Assembly (NCBI RefSeq): GCF_004795035.1
Contig: NZ_SSBK01000009.1
Span: 62,001 to 126,000, forward strand
Direction: 5' to 3'
Length of the DNA: 64,000 nt
Source of the DNA: Streptomyces sp. A0958
GTDB taxonomy: Bacteria; Actinomycetota; Actinomycetes; Streptomycetales; Streptomycetaceae
Each line of letters opens with the position of its first letter. Within the stretch, counting starts at the first letter, position 1. The translations under genes and the position numbers were made by a program. The notes beneath the pieces are model-generated. The model was not told where the DNA came from. It made no database searches and saw nothing but the letters and a program-made list of their open reading frames with translations. Of this stretch, positions 45,279 through 55,157 are shown one piece after another.

Positions 45279-46661
45279 GTGCGGGTCGTGGGGTTCGCTC
45301 TGGTGGCGGTCGTGGTGCTCGCGCTGCTCGTGGCCGTGCACCGCTATGTCTGGCGCCGCCTCGTCGGTGACACGACGACGCCCGGCAGCCCGTGGCGCAG
45401 AGCCGGCACGATCGCCGCGTACGCGCTGCCGCTGCTGAGCATCGGCGCCCTGGTCTCCAGCCGCACGGGCACGCCCTTCCGGCTCCAGCAGGTGCTGGCC
45501 TGGCCGGGCTTCCTGTGGCTGGCAGCCCTGCTGTACCTGACGCTCGCGCTGCTGGTGGGCGAGGCCGTACGCCCGCTGCTGCGCCGGTGGCTCGCCCGCC
45601 GGGCGACCGCCGGACCCGCCCCCGAGCCGGAACCCGAGCGGGAAAGCGGGCCGGAACCCGGGCCGGAATCCGAGCCGGAAACCGAGCGGGAAACCGGGTC
45701 GGAAACCGAGCCGGAAACCGAGCCGGAACCCGGGCCGGAAACCGAGCCGGAACCCGGGCCGGAATCAGCGCCGGAGTCCGACGCCGCCTCCGAGCCCGCC
45801 TCCGAGCCGCAACCTGCCGCCCCCGCGTCCTACGTCCCGTCGCGCCGGCTGTTCGTGGCGCGGGCCGTCGGGGGTGCCGCCGCGGTCGCCGGGCTCGGGA
45901 CGGTCGGCTACGGGACGTACGGGGTGCTGCGCGGCCCGCGGGTGAAACGGGTCACCGTACCGCTCGCCCGGCTGCCCCGGTCCGCTCACGGCTTCCGGAT
46001 CGCCGTCGTCAGCGATATCCATCTCGGCCCGATCCTCGGCCGTTCCCATACGCAGCGGATCGTGGACGCGGTCAACCGGACGCAGCCCGATCTCATCGCG
46101 GTCGTCGGCGATCTGGTCGACGGCTCGGTCGCCGATCTCGGCCCGGCCGCCGAACCGCTCGCCCATCTCCGCTCCCGGCACGGCGCCTTCTTTGTCACCG
46201 GCAATCACGAGTACTACTCGGGCGCGGCCCAATGGGTTGATCACGTACGGGAATTGGGGCTGCGGCCGCTGGAGAACGCCCGCGTGGAGTCGGCCGGTTT
46301 CGATCTGGCCGGGGTCAATGACATCGCCGGCGAGAGCGAAGGGCAGGGCCCCGATTTCGCCCGCGCCCTCGGTGACCGGGACCGGTCGCGCGCGGTCGTG
46401 CTCATGGCCCACCAGCCCGTCGTCATCGACCAGGCCGTCGAACACGGCGTGGACCTGCAACTCTCCGGCCACACCCACGGCGGCCAGCTCTGGCCGGGCA
46501 ACTACATCGCGGAGCTCTCCAACCCCACGGTCGCCGGTCTCGACCGCTACGGCGACACCCAGCTCTACGTCACGCGGGGCGCCGGTGCGTGGGGACCGCC
46601 GGTACGGGTCGGCGCACCCTCCGACATCACCGTGGTCGAGCTCGCCTCCCGGCAGGCGTAA
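45279..46661 (+). CDS. Membrane-bound metallophosphoesterase
   Basis: A 460-residue protein. Three hydrophobic stretches lie in the first 100 residues. A Pro/Glu/Thr-rich linker (about 115-180; the DNA at 45620-45775 is repetitive) and a fourth TM-like segment at about 190-210 follow. The C-terminal catalytic domain has all five calcineurin-like motifs: [29 protein letters not shown] and [12 protein letters not shown]. YaeI-type family members cleave phosphodiesters or UDP-lipid head groups; here the substrate is unknown. GTG 45279 starts it. Confidence 0.88.
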   Translation: MRVVGFALVAVVVLALLVAVHRYVWRRLVGDTTTPGSPWRRAGTIAAYALPLLSIGALVSSRTGTPFRLQQVLAWPGFLWLAALLYLTLALLVGEAVRPLLRRWLARRATAGPAPEPEPERESGPEPGPESEPETERETGSETEPETEPEPGPETEPEPGPESAPESDAASEPASEPQPAAPASYVPSRRLFVARAVGGAAAVAGLGTVGYGTYGVLRGPRVKRVTVPLARLPRSAHGFRIAVVSDIHLGPILGRSHTQRIVDAVNRTQPDLIAVVGDLVDGSVADLGPAAEPLAHLRSRHGAFFVTGNHEYYSGAAQWVDHVRELGLRPLENARVESAGFDLAGVNDIAGESEGQGPDFARALGDRDRSRAVVLMAHQPVVIDQAVEHGVDLQLSGHTHGGQLWPGNYIAELSNPTVAGLDRYGDTQLYVTRGAGAWGPPVRVGAPSDITVVELASRQA

Positions 46662-46881
46662 TCAACCGCGTATGCCCCCGAAATAGCGGATCGGGTGACC
46701 GGTGGTGAACCCTGTGTATTCGGAGTAACGGCCGAAGGTTTCGACTGGCGAACAAAAGGCTGTGAGCCTCCGATTTCCTCTTCCTGATGTGAAAATCGTG
46801 TGATTGGCTGAGCGCGAACGTGCGGTGATCTGCGTATCTGTGCGCGACGCCGAGGTGGGGCTGTTAAGGGAGAGCACGGCA

Positions 46882-48435
46882 ATGCGGTCGATCCGGCTAC
46901 GGATTCTCGCGATTCTCGCGGTTTTGGTCATCGCAGGCGTGGTCGCCTGGCAACTTCTCCCCTCGGACGAGGCGAACTCCGATCCGGTCGCCGTCGGTAC
47001 GACCGACGCGGTGACCTCGCTCGACCCGGCGGGCGCCTACGACGCCGGTTCCTGGGCGATGTACAGCAACGTCTACCAGTCGCTCATGACGTTCAAGTCC
47101 GGGGCGATCGTCCCCGAGCCGGACGCGGCCGAGAACTGCGGGTTCATCGGCGGGAAGCTCCAGACGTACCAGTGCAAGCTCCGTGACGACGTGACGTTCT
47201 CCGACGGCAAGAAGATGACCGCCGAGGACGTCAAGTACTCGTTCGACCGGATGCTGGAGATCAAGACGGACGTCGGTCCCTCGGTCCTCTTCCCCAGCCT
47301 GAAGAACGTGGTCGCCGAGGGCCGGATGATCACCTTCAACCTCTCCGCGCGTGACGCGACCTTCCCGCAGAAGCTCGCCACCGGCGCCGGCTCGATCATC
47401 GAGAAGGACGCCTACTCGGAGCACAAGCTGCGCTCCGACAACAAGGTCAACGGCTCGGGGCCGTACGTCCTGAAGTCGTACGAGCCCGGCGTCAAGGCCG
47501 AACTGGTGCCGAACTCGCGGTACAAGGGCGCGCTCAAGGAGACCGGCGGCCCGGTCACCGTGCGCTACTACAAGCAGTCGGAAGACCTGCTCGCGGCCTG
47601 GAAGTCCGGCCAGATCGACGTCACGCACCGTCAGCTCCCGCCGTCCACGCTCGCCGACCTGAACCCGGGCGACTCCGACAAGCGCGTCACCGAGGCGGAC
47701 AGCGCCGAGATCCGCAACCTCGTCTTCAACGTCCGCAAGGACTCCCCGCTCGCCGACCGCAGGGTCCGGCAGGCCATCGCGGCGGTCATCGACCGCGGCC
47801 CGCTGGTGGGCGACGTCTACAAGGGCACCGTCGACCCGCTCTACTCGCTGATCCCGCAGGGCTACATCGGGCACAGCACCCCGTTCTTCGACGCGTACCC
47901 GGCGCCGGACCCCAAGCGCGCGAAGACGCTCATGGATGAGGCCGGCGTCCAGACGCCGCTGCCCATCAACTTCGCCTACCGCGAGGGCGACGAGTACACC
48001 AAGGAGACCGCCGAGATCCGCCGGCAACTGGAGGCGACCGGGCTGTTCAAGGTCACGGTGAAGGCCGTGGAGTGGACGAGGTTCCAGAAGGGCTACGCGG
48101 CCGGTGAGTACGACATGTACACCGTCGGCTGGCTCCCGGACTACCCGGACCCCGACACCTTCAGCCAGCCGCTCGTCGGCCGCGACAGCAGCCTCCACAA
48201 CGGCTACACCAGCAAGAAGATGGACCAGCTGATCAGCTCCACGCTCCAGTACAGCGACCGCAGCCGGGCCGCGGCCGACTTCAAGTCGCTCCAGCGGCTG
48301 GTCGGCGAGGACGTGCCGCTGGTGCCGCTGTGGCAGAAGAAGGACTACGTCGTCGCCAAGGCGGACGTCGCCGGTTCGCAGTACCTCTCCGACGGCACCG
48401 GCATCTGGCGGCTGTGGGAGCTGGGCCGGATCTGA
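46882..48435 (+). CDS. Family-5 peptide/nickel-type solute-binding protein, N-terminally anchored
   Basis: A 517-residue extracytoplasmic binding protein (SBP_bac_5 fold). VAVGTTDAVTSLDPAGAYD opens it, then DDVTFSDGKKMTAEDVKYSF and an ADRRVRQAIAAVIDRG block. The N-terminal hydrophobic helix (LAILAVLVIAGVVAWQLL) has no following Cys, so it is held by an uncleaved or non-lipid anchor. The ATG at 46882 follows AAGGGAGAG. No permease or ATPase gene is adjacent, so it must pair with transporters elsewhere or act as a sensor. A terminator follows. The 220-bp gap upstream (46662-46881) holds no gene. Confidence 0.88.
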   Translation: MRSIRLRILAILAVLVIAGVVAWQLLPSDEANSDPVAVGTTDAVTSLDPAGAYDAGSWAMYSNVYQSLMTFKSGAIVPEPDAAENCGFIGGKLQTYQCKLRDDVTFSDGKKMTAEDVKYSFDRMLEIKTDVGPSVLFPSLKNVVAEGRMITFNLSARDATFPQKLATGAGSIIEKDAYSEHKLRSDNKVNGSGPYVLKSYEPGVKAELVPNSRYKGALKETGGPVTVRYYKQSEDLLAAWKSGQIDVTHRQLPPSTLADLNPGDSDKRVTEADSAEIRNLVFNVRKDSPLADRRVRQAIAAVIDRGPLVGDVYKGTVDPLYSLIPQGYIGHSTPFFDAYPAPDPKRAKTLMDEAGVQTPLPINFAYREGDEYTKETAEIRRQLEATGLFKVTVKAVEWTRFQKGYAAGEYDMYTVGWLPDYPDPDTFSQPLVGRDSSLHNGYTSKKMDQLISSTLQYSDRSRAAADFKSLQRLVGEDVPLVPLWQKKDYVVAKADVAGSQYLSDGTGIWRLWELGRI

Positions 48436-48461
48436 TCCGCCGCCCCGCACCGCCGAACCCA

Positions 48462-48499
48462 CCGAGCGGCCGTCCCGGACTTCCGGGGCGGCCGCTCGG
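48462..48499. terminator. Terminator after the solute-binding-protein gene
   Basis: A 17-bp stem, 48462-48478 with 48483-48499 (one mismatch), and loop ACTT. It lies between that gene and the convergent TetR gene. Confidence 0.85.
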
Positions 48500-48526
48500 C
48501 CGTGTACGCGCAGCCGCCCGCGCCCG

Positions 48527-49240
48527 CTACCCGGTCCGCCGCGCCGACGTGCCCGGCAGGAACTCCTCCAGTACCTCGTGGACCTGGCGCACCAGCGGCC
48601 GCAGCACCCGGAACCGGGACAGGGCGATGGCCCGGGCGGCGATCGGGGCGGTACGGGCGACGAGGCGGCGGCTGCGTTCGGCGCCGGCCGTCCGGTCGTA
48701 CACCCAGAACAGCACCAGCCCCATGTGCATCAGCCACATCAACTGGGGGAGCAGGGGCGCCAGTCCGGGGTCCGTCTTCGTCGTGGAGCCGTGCAGGCAG
48801 CGCTCGTGGATGGCGATGACCGCCTCGCGGGCCGTGACCGACTCCGGTGAGAACGGGCTGAGCGGGCTGTCCGGGTCGGCGGCGTTCTTGAAGAACTGGG
48901 TGGCGAAGGGGTGGTACTGCTGGGCCACGTCGAGCCAGGCCAGCAGCACCCCCCGCATGCGCGCCGCGAGGTCCTTCTCGCCGTCCAGGACCGGCTGCAC
49001 CGCCACCTCGTGCTCGGCGGCGAGCCGGTCGTAGAAGCCCTGGACCAGGTGTTCCTTGGACGAGAAGTAGTAGTAGGCGTTCCCCACGGAGACGCCGGCC
49101 TCCTGGGCGATGGCCCGCATCGTCGTCCGGTGGTAGCCGCGTTCCCGGAAGAGCCGGAGCGCGGTTTCGAGGATCAGGGCGCGGGTCTGCTCGCTCTTGG
49201 GGGCCTTGACCGCCTTCGGGTCCTTCTCTTCCGTCACCAC
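48527..49240 (-). CDS. TetR-family transcriptional regulator
   Basis: A 237-residue regulator. The HTH spans about residues 17-65 (TRALILETALRLFRERGYHR, MRAIAQEAGVSVGNAYYYF). The C-terminal ligand domain is larger than usual (PFATQFFKNAADPDSPLS and a hydrophobic helix MWLMHMGLVLFWVYD). GTG at 49238-49240 or 49235-49237. Divergent from a MarR gene through 139 bp, so mutual regulation is possible. Confidence 0.88.
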   Translation of the reverse strand: MVTEEKDPKAVKAPKSEQTRALILETALRLFRERGYHRTTMRAIAQEAGVSVGNAYYYFSSKEHLVQGFYDRLAAEHEVAVQPVLDGEKDLAARMRGVLLAWLDVAQQYHPFATQFFKNAADPDSPLSPFSPESVTAREAVIAIHERCLHGSTTKTDPGLAPLLPQLMWLMHMGLVLFWVYDRTAGAERSRRLVARTAPIAARAIALSRFRVLRPLVRQVHEVLEEFLPGTSARRTG

Positions 49241-49379
49241 GGCCCCGAGCGTATCGGGGTTGGCGCCCCTACCCGGGCGCGGGAGTTCCGGCCGGCGGCC
49301 AATCCGTTTCGGTGTCGAAGTATTCACTATCAAGAATTTAGGTTCCGAAGGACCAAGGCGCTCGGCGTAGGCTGGGCGC
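49241..49379. promoter_or_regulatory. Divergent TetR/MarR control region
   Basis: A 139-bp gap. The interval at about 49,318-49,350 is AT-rich (TATTCACTATCAAGAATTTA), with an ATTC/GAAT dyad, in an otherwise GC-rich gap, the expected place for both promoters and a MarR or TetR operator. Confidence 0.5.
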
Positions 49380-49889
49380 ATGCAGCGACGCGACTGGACC
49401 GACGGGCACGTGGAGCGGTGGCGGCCCGTGCTTCCCGACCTCGATCCGGATGTCGAGGGCGCGGTGACGCGGATGAAGAAGCTCTCCGTCCATCTGCGCC
49501 GGGTACGCGAACAGTCCCTGGTCGACTTCGACCTGGACCGCCAGGAGTTCGACACCCTGCACAAGCTCGCCGGACGCGGCGGCAAGGCGGCCCCCTCCGA
49601 ACTGGCCGCCGACCTCGACCTCGCACCCGCCTCCGTCACCGGCCGGCTGGACGCGCTGGAACGCCGCGGCTTCGTCCGCCGCACGCCGTCCACCACGGAC
49701 CGGCGGCGCGTCGACGTGGAGCTGACCGACGAGGGCCGCTCGACGTGGACCGGCGCGATGGATTTCCTCGGGCACGAGGAGTACCGGCTGCTCGGCGTCC
49801 TCGACAAGGACGAGCGGGCCCTGCTCAACGACATGCTCCGGCGCATCATGGTGGTCGCCGAGGACCGGGGCGGCGCGGACTGGGACTGA
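49380..49889 (+). CDS. MarR-family transcriptional regulator
   Basis: A 169-residue protein with a winged HTH at about residues 55-115 (KAAPSELAADLDLAPASVTG, RRGFVRRTPSTTDRRRVDVE with the wing DRR). Flanking helices provide dimerisation. MarR proteins usually repress a neighbouring transporter or themselves. There is no transporter next door, and the divergent TetR gene is the closest candidate target. Confidence 0.92.
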   Translation: MQRRDWTDGHVERWRPVLPDLDPDVEGAVTRMKKLSVHLRRVREQSLVDFDLDRQEFDTLHKLAGRGGKAAPSELAADLDLAPASVTGRLDALERRGFVRRTPSTTDRRRVDVELTDEGRSTWTGAMDFLGHEEYRLLGVLDKDERALLNDMLRRIMVVAEDRGGADWD

Positions 49890-49911
49890 CGGGCCGCCCG
49901 GGGGCTCCCCC

Positions 49912-50703
49912 TCAACTCTCCTGCGGGCGCCCCTCGGCGGCCTGCCGCGTCAGTTCCTCCCTGATCCCGTCCGGGCCCAGCGCCAGCAGCTCGCCCACCG
50001 CCTCGTCCCACCCCTCGGCCGCCCGCTCCACCCCGTCCCGGAAGCCCCGCCGCAACGGGCCCCCGGCCAGCAGCAGGGCGACCGCGGCGACCGGGCGCAG
50101 CAGCCACCGGCCGCGCAGCGAGACCGCGGCCTCCACCAGCCACCGGCCGTCCTCCGCCCGCCGGGGCCGCAGATACAGCCGCGCCTCGCCCAGCAGATGC
50201 CTCACCCGCGCCGTCGCCGGGGCACGCGCCGCGGGCGGCGCCCCGGGCGGGAGCAGCGCCGCCGCCCACCACGCGGTCAGATCGACCCGCGCCTTCCCCG
50301 CCCCCCGGTGCAGCGCCCCCGAGCCGTCAGGACCCCACATCCGGCCCCGCGCCTCGAACAGCCGGGGCCGGTCGGGGGCGGCCAGCCGCAGCGACAGCCG
50401 GCCGTTCAGATCCGGCGCGCCCAGCAGCAGCTCCACCTCGCAGGCGCCGGTGCGCCGCCACTCGCGTACGCGCACCGCCATCCGCTCGGAGTCCTCCGAC
50501 CCCTCGATCTCGTACCGCGCACCGGCCCCGAGGTGACGCCCCCTCACCAGCCGCAGCCCCTCCACCGGTTGCCCGTCCGGCATGAGGACCCTCTCGCCGC
50601 GGGCCCGTGTCGACTCGGCGAGACCGCAGAGCAGCGAGGCCAGTTCGGCGACCAGCTCGGGTTCCAGGGCCAGGACGCTGACGGAGTGGCGCAGGACGGT
50701 CAT
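49912..50703 (-). CDS. Hypothetical protein, unknown family
   Basis: A 263-residue protein. The N-terminal part is beta-rich (LMPDGQPVEGLRLVRGRHLG, ARYEIEGSEDSERMAVRVRE) with an internal Trp-rich stretch. One short hydrophobic stretch (LRPVAAVALLLAGG) lies near residue 190. Convergent with MarR and 14 bp downstream of the next membrane gene, so the two share an operon. I recognise no family. Confidence 0.7.
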   Translation of the reverse strand: MTVLRHSVSVLALEPELVAELASLLCGLAESTRARGERVLMPDGQPVEGLRLVRGRHLGAGARYEIEGSEDSERMAVRVREWRRTGACEVELLLGAPDLNGRLSLRLAAPDRPRLFEARGRMWGPDGSGALHRGAGKARVDLTAWWAAALLPPGAPPAARAPATARVRHLLGEARLYLRPRRAEDGRWLVEAAVSLRGRWLLRPVAAVALLLAGGPLRRGFRDGVERAAEGWDEAVGELLALGPDGIREELTRQAAEGRPQES

Positions 50704-50717
50704 CGGGGCGTCGGCCC

Positions 50718-51308
50718 TCAGATGCTCATCGAGCGCGCGGTGTTGACCTGGGCCATCACCATCGGGAAGGTCTCCGCCTGCATGGCCGGGATCATCGTCG
50801 AGTGGTGGCGGCCGGCACTGGTCACCGTGACCTGGACGAAGCCGGTCGTCCGCTTCTCCTTCATCAGCAGGAAGAGCAGACCGATCAGGCACAGCAGCGC
50901 GAAGACGATCGCCAGCACGATCGCGACCGGCGGGATCTTCTCCTCGGTGCGCGACATGTCCGTCGCCGTCCACACCGCGCCCTTGAGAGGCATCGTCCCG
51001 GACGGCGTCACGATGGAATCGCCCATCACCGTGATGTCACCTATGGACAGCATCGGCGCCCCGCCGCCCGCCGGGGCCATGCCCGGCTGCCCCGGATACC
51101 CGTATCCCGCGGTCGGCGGCGCCGCCGGGTACCCGTAGCCGGGGGGCTGGGCCGGCGGGCCGGAGAGCGGCTGCGGGTAACCGTAGACCGGGTTCCCGGC
51201 CCCCGGGTAGCCGTAGCCCTGGCCGCCCGGGGCGGGGGGAGGGGTTCCCGGCTTCTGGGGAGGACCCCACTTGTATGAGTCGTCCGTGTACGGACTCGGA
51301 TCGCTCAA
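50718..51308 (-). CDS. Single-span membrane protein with Pro/Gly/Tyr N-terminus
   Basis: A 196-residue protein. Residues 1-85 are a low-complexity Gly/Tyr/Pro region (GYGYP repeats). A conserved-looking stretch (SIGDITVMGDSIVTPSGTMP) follows, then one membrane helix (VAIVLAIVFALLCLIGLLFLL) and a C-terminal beta-type domain with GRHHSTMIP. The likely start is TTG (51306-51308, MSDPSPY), with a weak GCGGGG upstream and no good ATG. First gene of the two-gene operon with the hypothetical above. Confidence 0.65.
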   Translation of the reverse strand: MSDPSPYTDDSYKWGPPQKPGTPPPAPGGQGYGYPGAGNPVYGYPQPLSGPPAQPPGYGYPAAPPTAGYGYPGQPGMAPAGGGAPMLSIGDITVMGDSIVTPSGTMPLKGAVWTATDMSRTEEKIPPVAIVLAIVFALLCLIGLLFLLMKEKRTTGFVQVTVTSAGRHHSTMIPAMQAETFPMVMAQVNTARSMSI

Positions 51309-51412
51309 CGTTCCCCGCTCTCGTTCTCCCCGCGCACCCCCGTGCGGCGGTTGGCGAACCGGCCACCGGTTCCGTACGACCGTACCGCCCGGGCCGCCGG
51401 TATGCAGCAAGA

Positions 51413-51456
51413 GGCCCCGCCTCCCGAGGAGTTCGCACTCCTCGGGGGACGGGGCC
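51413..51456. terminator. Terminator after the sdh operon
   Basis: A 20-bp stem, 51413-51432 with 51437-51456, two mismatches, loop TCGC. It follows the sdhB stop (minus strand) by about 28 bp and also precedes the upstream end of the next operon. Confidence 0.85.
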
Positions 51457-51484
51457 CCGGATGCCGTCGTGTGCGGCGGGCGGA

Positions 51485-52261
51485 TCAGAAGCGACGCGTG
51501 ATCAGCGCGCGCTTGACCTCCTGGATCGCCTTGGTGACCTCGATGCCACGCGGGCAGGCGTCCGTGCAGTTGAAGGTGGTGCGGCAACGCCACACCCCGT
51601 CACGGTCGTTGAGGATCTCCAGGCGCTGCTCTCCGCCCTCGTCGCGCGAGTCGAAGATGAAGCGGTGCGCGTTGACGATCGCCGCCGGGCCGAAGTACTG
51701 GCCGTCGTTCCAGAACACCGGGCACGAGGACGTGCACGCGGCGCACAGGATGCACTTGGTGGTGTCGTCGAAGCGCTCGCGGTCCTCGGCGGACTGCAGG
51801 CGCTCGCGGGTCGGCTCGTTCCCCTTGGTGATGAGGAAGGGCATGACGTCGCGGTAGGCCTGGAAGAACGGGTCCATGTCGACCACGAGGTCCTTGAGGA
51901 CCGTGAGGCCCTTTATGGCCTCGACCGTGATCGGCTTCTCCGGGCTCAGGTCCTTGATCAGCGTCTTGCAGGCGAGCCTGTTCTTGCCGTTGATCCGCAT
52001 GGCGTCCGAACCGCAGATGCCGTGCGCGCAGGAGCGGCGGAACGTCAGCGTGCCGTCCTGGTCCCACTTGATCTTGTGAAGGGCGTCGAGCACACGCTCC
52101 TTCGGGTCGATCTCGATCCGGAAGTCCTGCCACTGGGCCTCGTCGGAGACCTCGGGGTTGAAGCGCCGGATGCGGAACGTGGCCGTGATGTACGGCGAGT
52201 CGGCGAAGCCGGGCTCGGACTCGGGAGCCTTGTCGGCCTTGTCCAGGGTGGGTGTAGCCAT
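51485..52261 (-). CDS. sdhB: Succinate dehydrogenase iron-sulfur subunit
   Basis: A 258-residue subunit. The 2Fe-2S cluster ligands are in RRSCAHGICGSDAMRING. The 4Fe-4S/3Fe-4S ligands are in CILCAACTSSCPVF and CRTTFNCTDACPRG. It carries electrons from SdhA to the quinone site formed with SdhCD. Its ATG overlaps the sdhA stop by one base. Last gene of the operon. Confidence 0.97.
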   Translation of the reverse strand: MATPTLDKADKAPESEPGFADSPYITATFRIRRFNPEVSDEAQWQDFRIEIDPKERVLDALHKIKWDQDGTLTFRRSCAHGICGSDAMRINGKNRLACKTLIKDLSPEKPITVEAIKGLTVLKDLVVDMDPFFQAYRDVMPFLITKGNEPTRERLQSAEDRERFDDTTKCILCAACTSSCPVFWNDGQYFGPAAIVNAHRFIFDSRDEGGEQRLEILNDRDGVWRCRTTFNCTDACPRGIEVTKAIQEVKRALITRRF

Positions 52262-54021
52262 CAGTACTTACGCTCCATCGGCTGGTAGCGGGTCTGGACG
52301 ACCGGCTTGTAGTCCAGCCGGATCGACTCGGTGCCGTCCTCGGCGACCTCGCGGTACGCCATGGTGTGGCGCATGAAGTTGACGTCGTCGCGGTTCGGGA
52401 AGTCCTCGCGGTAGTGACCGCCGCGGGACTCCTTGCGGGCCAGCGCCGACGTCGCCATGACCTCGGCGAGGTCGAGCAGGTTGCCCAGCTCGATGGCCTC
52501 CAGCAGGTCCGTGTTGAACCGCTTGCCCTTGTCCTGGATGGACACGTCGAGGTAGCGCTTGCGCAGCTCCGCGATCTTGTCCACCGCGGTCTTGATCGTC
52601 TGCTCGGTGCGGAACACCATCACGTTGGCGTCCATGCACTCCTGCAGCTCCAGGCGGATCGCCGCGACGCGTTCGGTGCCCGTGGAGTTGCGCAGCCGCT
52701 CGACCTGGTCGATGACCAGCTGCGCCGGGTCCTCGGGAAGCTCGACGAAGTCGTTCTTCGCGGAGAACTCGGCGGCGGCGATGCCCGCCCGGCGTCCGAA
52801 GACGTTGATGTCGAGCAGCGAGTTGGTGCCCAGGCGGTTGGCGCCGTGCACCGAGACGCAGGCGACCTCGCCGGCGGCGTACAGGCCCGGGACGACGGTG
52901 GTGTTGTCGGCCAGCACCTCGCCCTCGACGTTGGTCGGGATGCCGCCCATGGCGTAGTGCGCGGTCGGCTGGATCGGGATCGGGTCCGTGTAGGGCTCGA
53001 TGCCGAGGTACGTACGCGCGAACTCGGTGATGTCCGGGAGCTTGGCGTCCAGCTGCTCCGGCGGCAGGTGCGTCAGGTCCAGGTACACGTGGTCGCCCTC
53101 GGGGCCGCAGCCGCGGCCCTCGCGGATCTCCGTGTAGATGGAGCGCGAGACGACGTCACGCGAGGCCAGGTCCTTCATGACGGGCGCGTACTTCTCCATG
53201 AAGCGCTCGCCGTCCTTGTTGCGGAGGATGCCGCCCTCACCGCGGGCGCCCTCCGTCAGCAGGATGCCCATGCGCCAGATGCCCGTCGGGTGGAACTGGA
53301 AGAACTCCATGTCCTCCAGCGGCAGACCGCGGCGGTACGCGGCGGCCTGGCCGTCACCGGTCAGGGTGTGCGCGTTCGACGTCACCTTGAAGAACTTGCC
53401 GGTGCCGCCGGAGGCGAAGATGATCGCCTTCGCCTGGAAGACGTGGATCTCGCCGGTCGCCAGCTCGTACGCGACGACGCCGGCCGACTTCTTCAGCCCG
53501 GTCTCGGGGTCTTCCTGGAGCAGCAGGTCCAGGACGTAGAACTCGTTGAAGAACTCCACACCCTCCTTGACGCAGTTCTGGTACAGCGTCTGGAGGATCA
53601 TGTGGCCGGTGCGGTCCGAGGCGTAGCAGGACCGGCGGACCGGGGCCTCGCCGTGGTTGCGGCTGTGACCGCCGAAGCGCCGCTGGTCGATCTTGCCCTC
53701 GGGCGTGCGGTTGAACGGCAGGCCCATCTTTTCCAGGTCGAGAACGGAGTCGATGGCCTCCTTCGCCAGGATCTCGGCGGCGTCCTGGTCGACCAGGTAG
53801 TCACCGCCCTTGATCGTGTCGAAGGTGTGCCACTCCCAGTTGTCCTCCTCCACGTTGGCGAGCGCGGCGGCCATGCCGCCCTGCGCGGCGCCCGTGTGGG
53901 AGCGGGTGGGGTAGAGCTTGGTCAGCACGGCGGTACGGCTGCGCTTGGTCGACTCGATGGCCGCGCGCATGCCGGCGCCGCCGGCGCCGACGATGACGGT
54001 GTCGTACTTGTGGATCTGCAT
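52261..54021 (-). CDS. sdhA: Succinate dehydrogenase flavoprotein subunit
   Basis: A 586-residue flavoprotein. [19 protein letters not shown] is the FAD Rossmann loop, and [15 protein letters not shown] carries the covalent-FAD His. [20 protein letters not shown] and RDVVSRSI add active-site Arg residues. Oxidises succinate to fumarate on the cytoplasmic side. Starts 30 bp after sdhD. Confidence 0.97.
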   Translation of the reverse strand: MQIHKYDTVIVGAGGAGMRAAIESTKRSRTAVLTKLYPTRSHTGAAQGGMAAALANVEEDNWEWHTFDTIKGGDYLVDQDAAEILAKEAIDSVLDLEKMGLPFNRTPEGKIDQRRFGGHSRNHGEAPVRRSCYASDRTGHMILQTLYQNCVKEGVEFFNEFYVLDLLLQEDPETGLKKSAGVVAYELATGEIHVFQAKAIIFASGGTGKFFKVTSNAHTLTGDGQAAAYRRGLPLEDMEFFQFHPTGIWRMGILLTEGARGEGGILRNKDGERFMEKYAPVMKDLASRDVVSRSIYTEIREGRGCGPEGDHVYLDLTHLPPEQLDAKLPDITEFARTYLGIEPYTDPIPIQPTAHYAMGGIPTNVEGEVLADNTTVVPGLYAAGEVACVSVHGANRLGTNSLLDINVFGRRAGIAAAEFSAKNDFVELPEDPAQLVIDQVERLRNSTGTERVAAIRLELQECMDANVMVFRTEQTIKTAVDKIAELRKRYLDVSIQDKGKRFNTDLLEAIELGNLLDLAEVMATSALARKESRGGHYREDFPNRDDVNFMRHTMAYREVAEDGTESIRLDYKPVVQTRYQPMERKY

Positions 54022-54051
54022 GGTTTACCTCTGGTCCTTCGGGCCCGGCGC

Positions 54052-54528
54052 CTAGCGGATGTTCGGGTCGAAGGTGAAGATCACCAGCGTGCCCAGCAGG
54101 ACGGTGAACACCGTGGCGGTGTACAGCAGCATCTTCAGCCAGAAGCGGGTGTTGTCCCGTTCGGCGTAGTCGTTGATGACCGTACGCAGACCGTTGGCGC
54201 CGTGCAGCATGGCGAGCCACAGCATCGCCAGGTCCCAGACCTGCCAGAACGGCGAGGCCCAGCGGCCCGCCACGAAGGCGAAGCCGATCTTGGAGACGCC
54301 GCCGTCCAGCACCAGCTGGATCAGCAGGTGGCCGATGACCAGGACGACCAGCACGATGCCCGACAGGCGCATGAAGAGCCAGGCGTACATCTCGAAGTTG
54401 GTGCGCGAGCCCTTGGGGGTCTTGCCGGTCCGCTTGCGCGGCGGCTCGATGACGGGGGCCGGGTTGTCGACGTCGTACAGGCTCACGCCCTCGACGGCGC
54501 CGATCGCGGAAGACGTTTCGGTGGACAT
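54052..54528 (-). CDS. sdhD: Succinate dehydrogenase membrane-anchor subunit
   Basis: A 158-residue three-helix anchor (AWLFMRLSGIVLVVLVIGHL; FWQVWDLAMLWLAMLHG; MLLYTATVFTVLLGTLVIF). The His residues in HLLIQ and AMLHGANG are candidates for haem and quinone contacts. ATG at 54526-54528. Between sdhC and sdhA. Confidence 0.92.
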   Translation of the reverse strand: MSTETSSAIGAVEGVSLYDVDNPAPVIEPPRKRTGKTPKGSRTNFEMYAWLFMRLSGIVLVVLVIGHLLIQLVLDGGVSKIGFAFVAGRWASPFWQVWDLAMLWLAMLHGANGLRTVINDYAERDNTRFWLKMLLYTATVFTVLLGTLVIFTFDPNIR

Positions 54529-54533
54529 CTGCC

Positions 54534-54914
54534 TCAGCTCCCGAAGACTACGCGGACGGCGTGGCCGAGGACGGGGTACAGGGCCCCGACCATCAGCACG
54601 ATCCAGATGCCCAGCACGGTCCAGAGCATCTGCTTCTGCACGCGCGGGCCCTTGGCCCAGAAGTCCACGGCGACGATGCGCAGACCGTTCAGCGCGTGGA
54701 AGAGAATCGCGGCCACCAGGCCGTATTCCAGGAGCGCGACGATCGGCGTCTTGTACGTGGACACGACGTCGTCGTACGCCTCGGGGGAGACGCGGACGAG
54801 GGCGGTGTCCAGGACATGTACGAACAGGAAGAAGAAAATGAGGACACCGGTGACTCGATGAGCCACCCAGGACCACATGCCTTCCCGGCCGCGGTACAGC
54901 GTTCCAGCCGGCAC
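54534..54914 (-). CDS. sdhC: Succinate dehydrogenase cytochrome b subunit
   Basis: A 126-residue three-helix subunit. RVTGVLIFFFLFVHVLDTAL (haem-ligand His), LVAAILFHALNGLRIVAVD and LGIWIVLMVGALYPVLGHA make up the helices. GTG at 54912-54914 (MPAGTLYRGREG) has GGAGGG upstream. First gene of the sdhCDAB operon. Confidence 0.93.
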   Translation of the reverse strand: MPAGTLYRGREGMWSWVAHRVTGVLIFFFLFVHVLDTALVRVSPEAYDDVVSTYKTPIVALLEYGLVAAILFHALNGLRIVAVDFWAKGPRVQKQMLWTVLGIWIVLMVGALYPVLGHAVRVVFGS

Positions 54915-55000
54915 GGAAGAACCCTCCGGGAGCGGGGATTGGGGTCGGCCGGCTTGACTGTCGGTCTGACCCGGCCGGGTACGGTCCACCGGCCCCGGCC

Positions 55001-55006
55001 ATCGTA
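55001..55006 (-). promoter_or_regulatory. Putative -10 box for the sdh operon
   Basis: TACGAT on the minus strand, about 87 bp before sdhC. No convincing -35 with 17-bp spacing is seen. The rest of the 55,007-55,157 gap has no gene. Confidence 0.35.
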
Positions 55007-55157
55007 GCGACGGATTGTCGGTTCGATCGCGCGGGGGCCTCTGGTGTGATCAAAGTGGCAACGAAACAGGCACGGACGGGCTATGGACAGACCCCCCGCA
55101 CCCTGCTCACCGGCCTGGGAGCTGGGAAACCGGCCCGTACGGACCGCCGCCAACCCG

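Noticed and set aside
52366..54861. 831-codon plus-strand open frame
   Set aside because: Shadow of sdhA, sdhD and sdhC, which are unmistakable on the minus strand.
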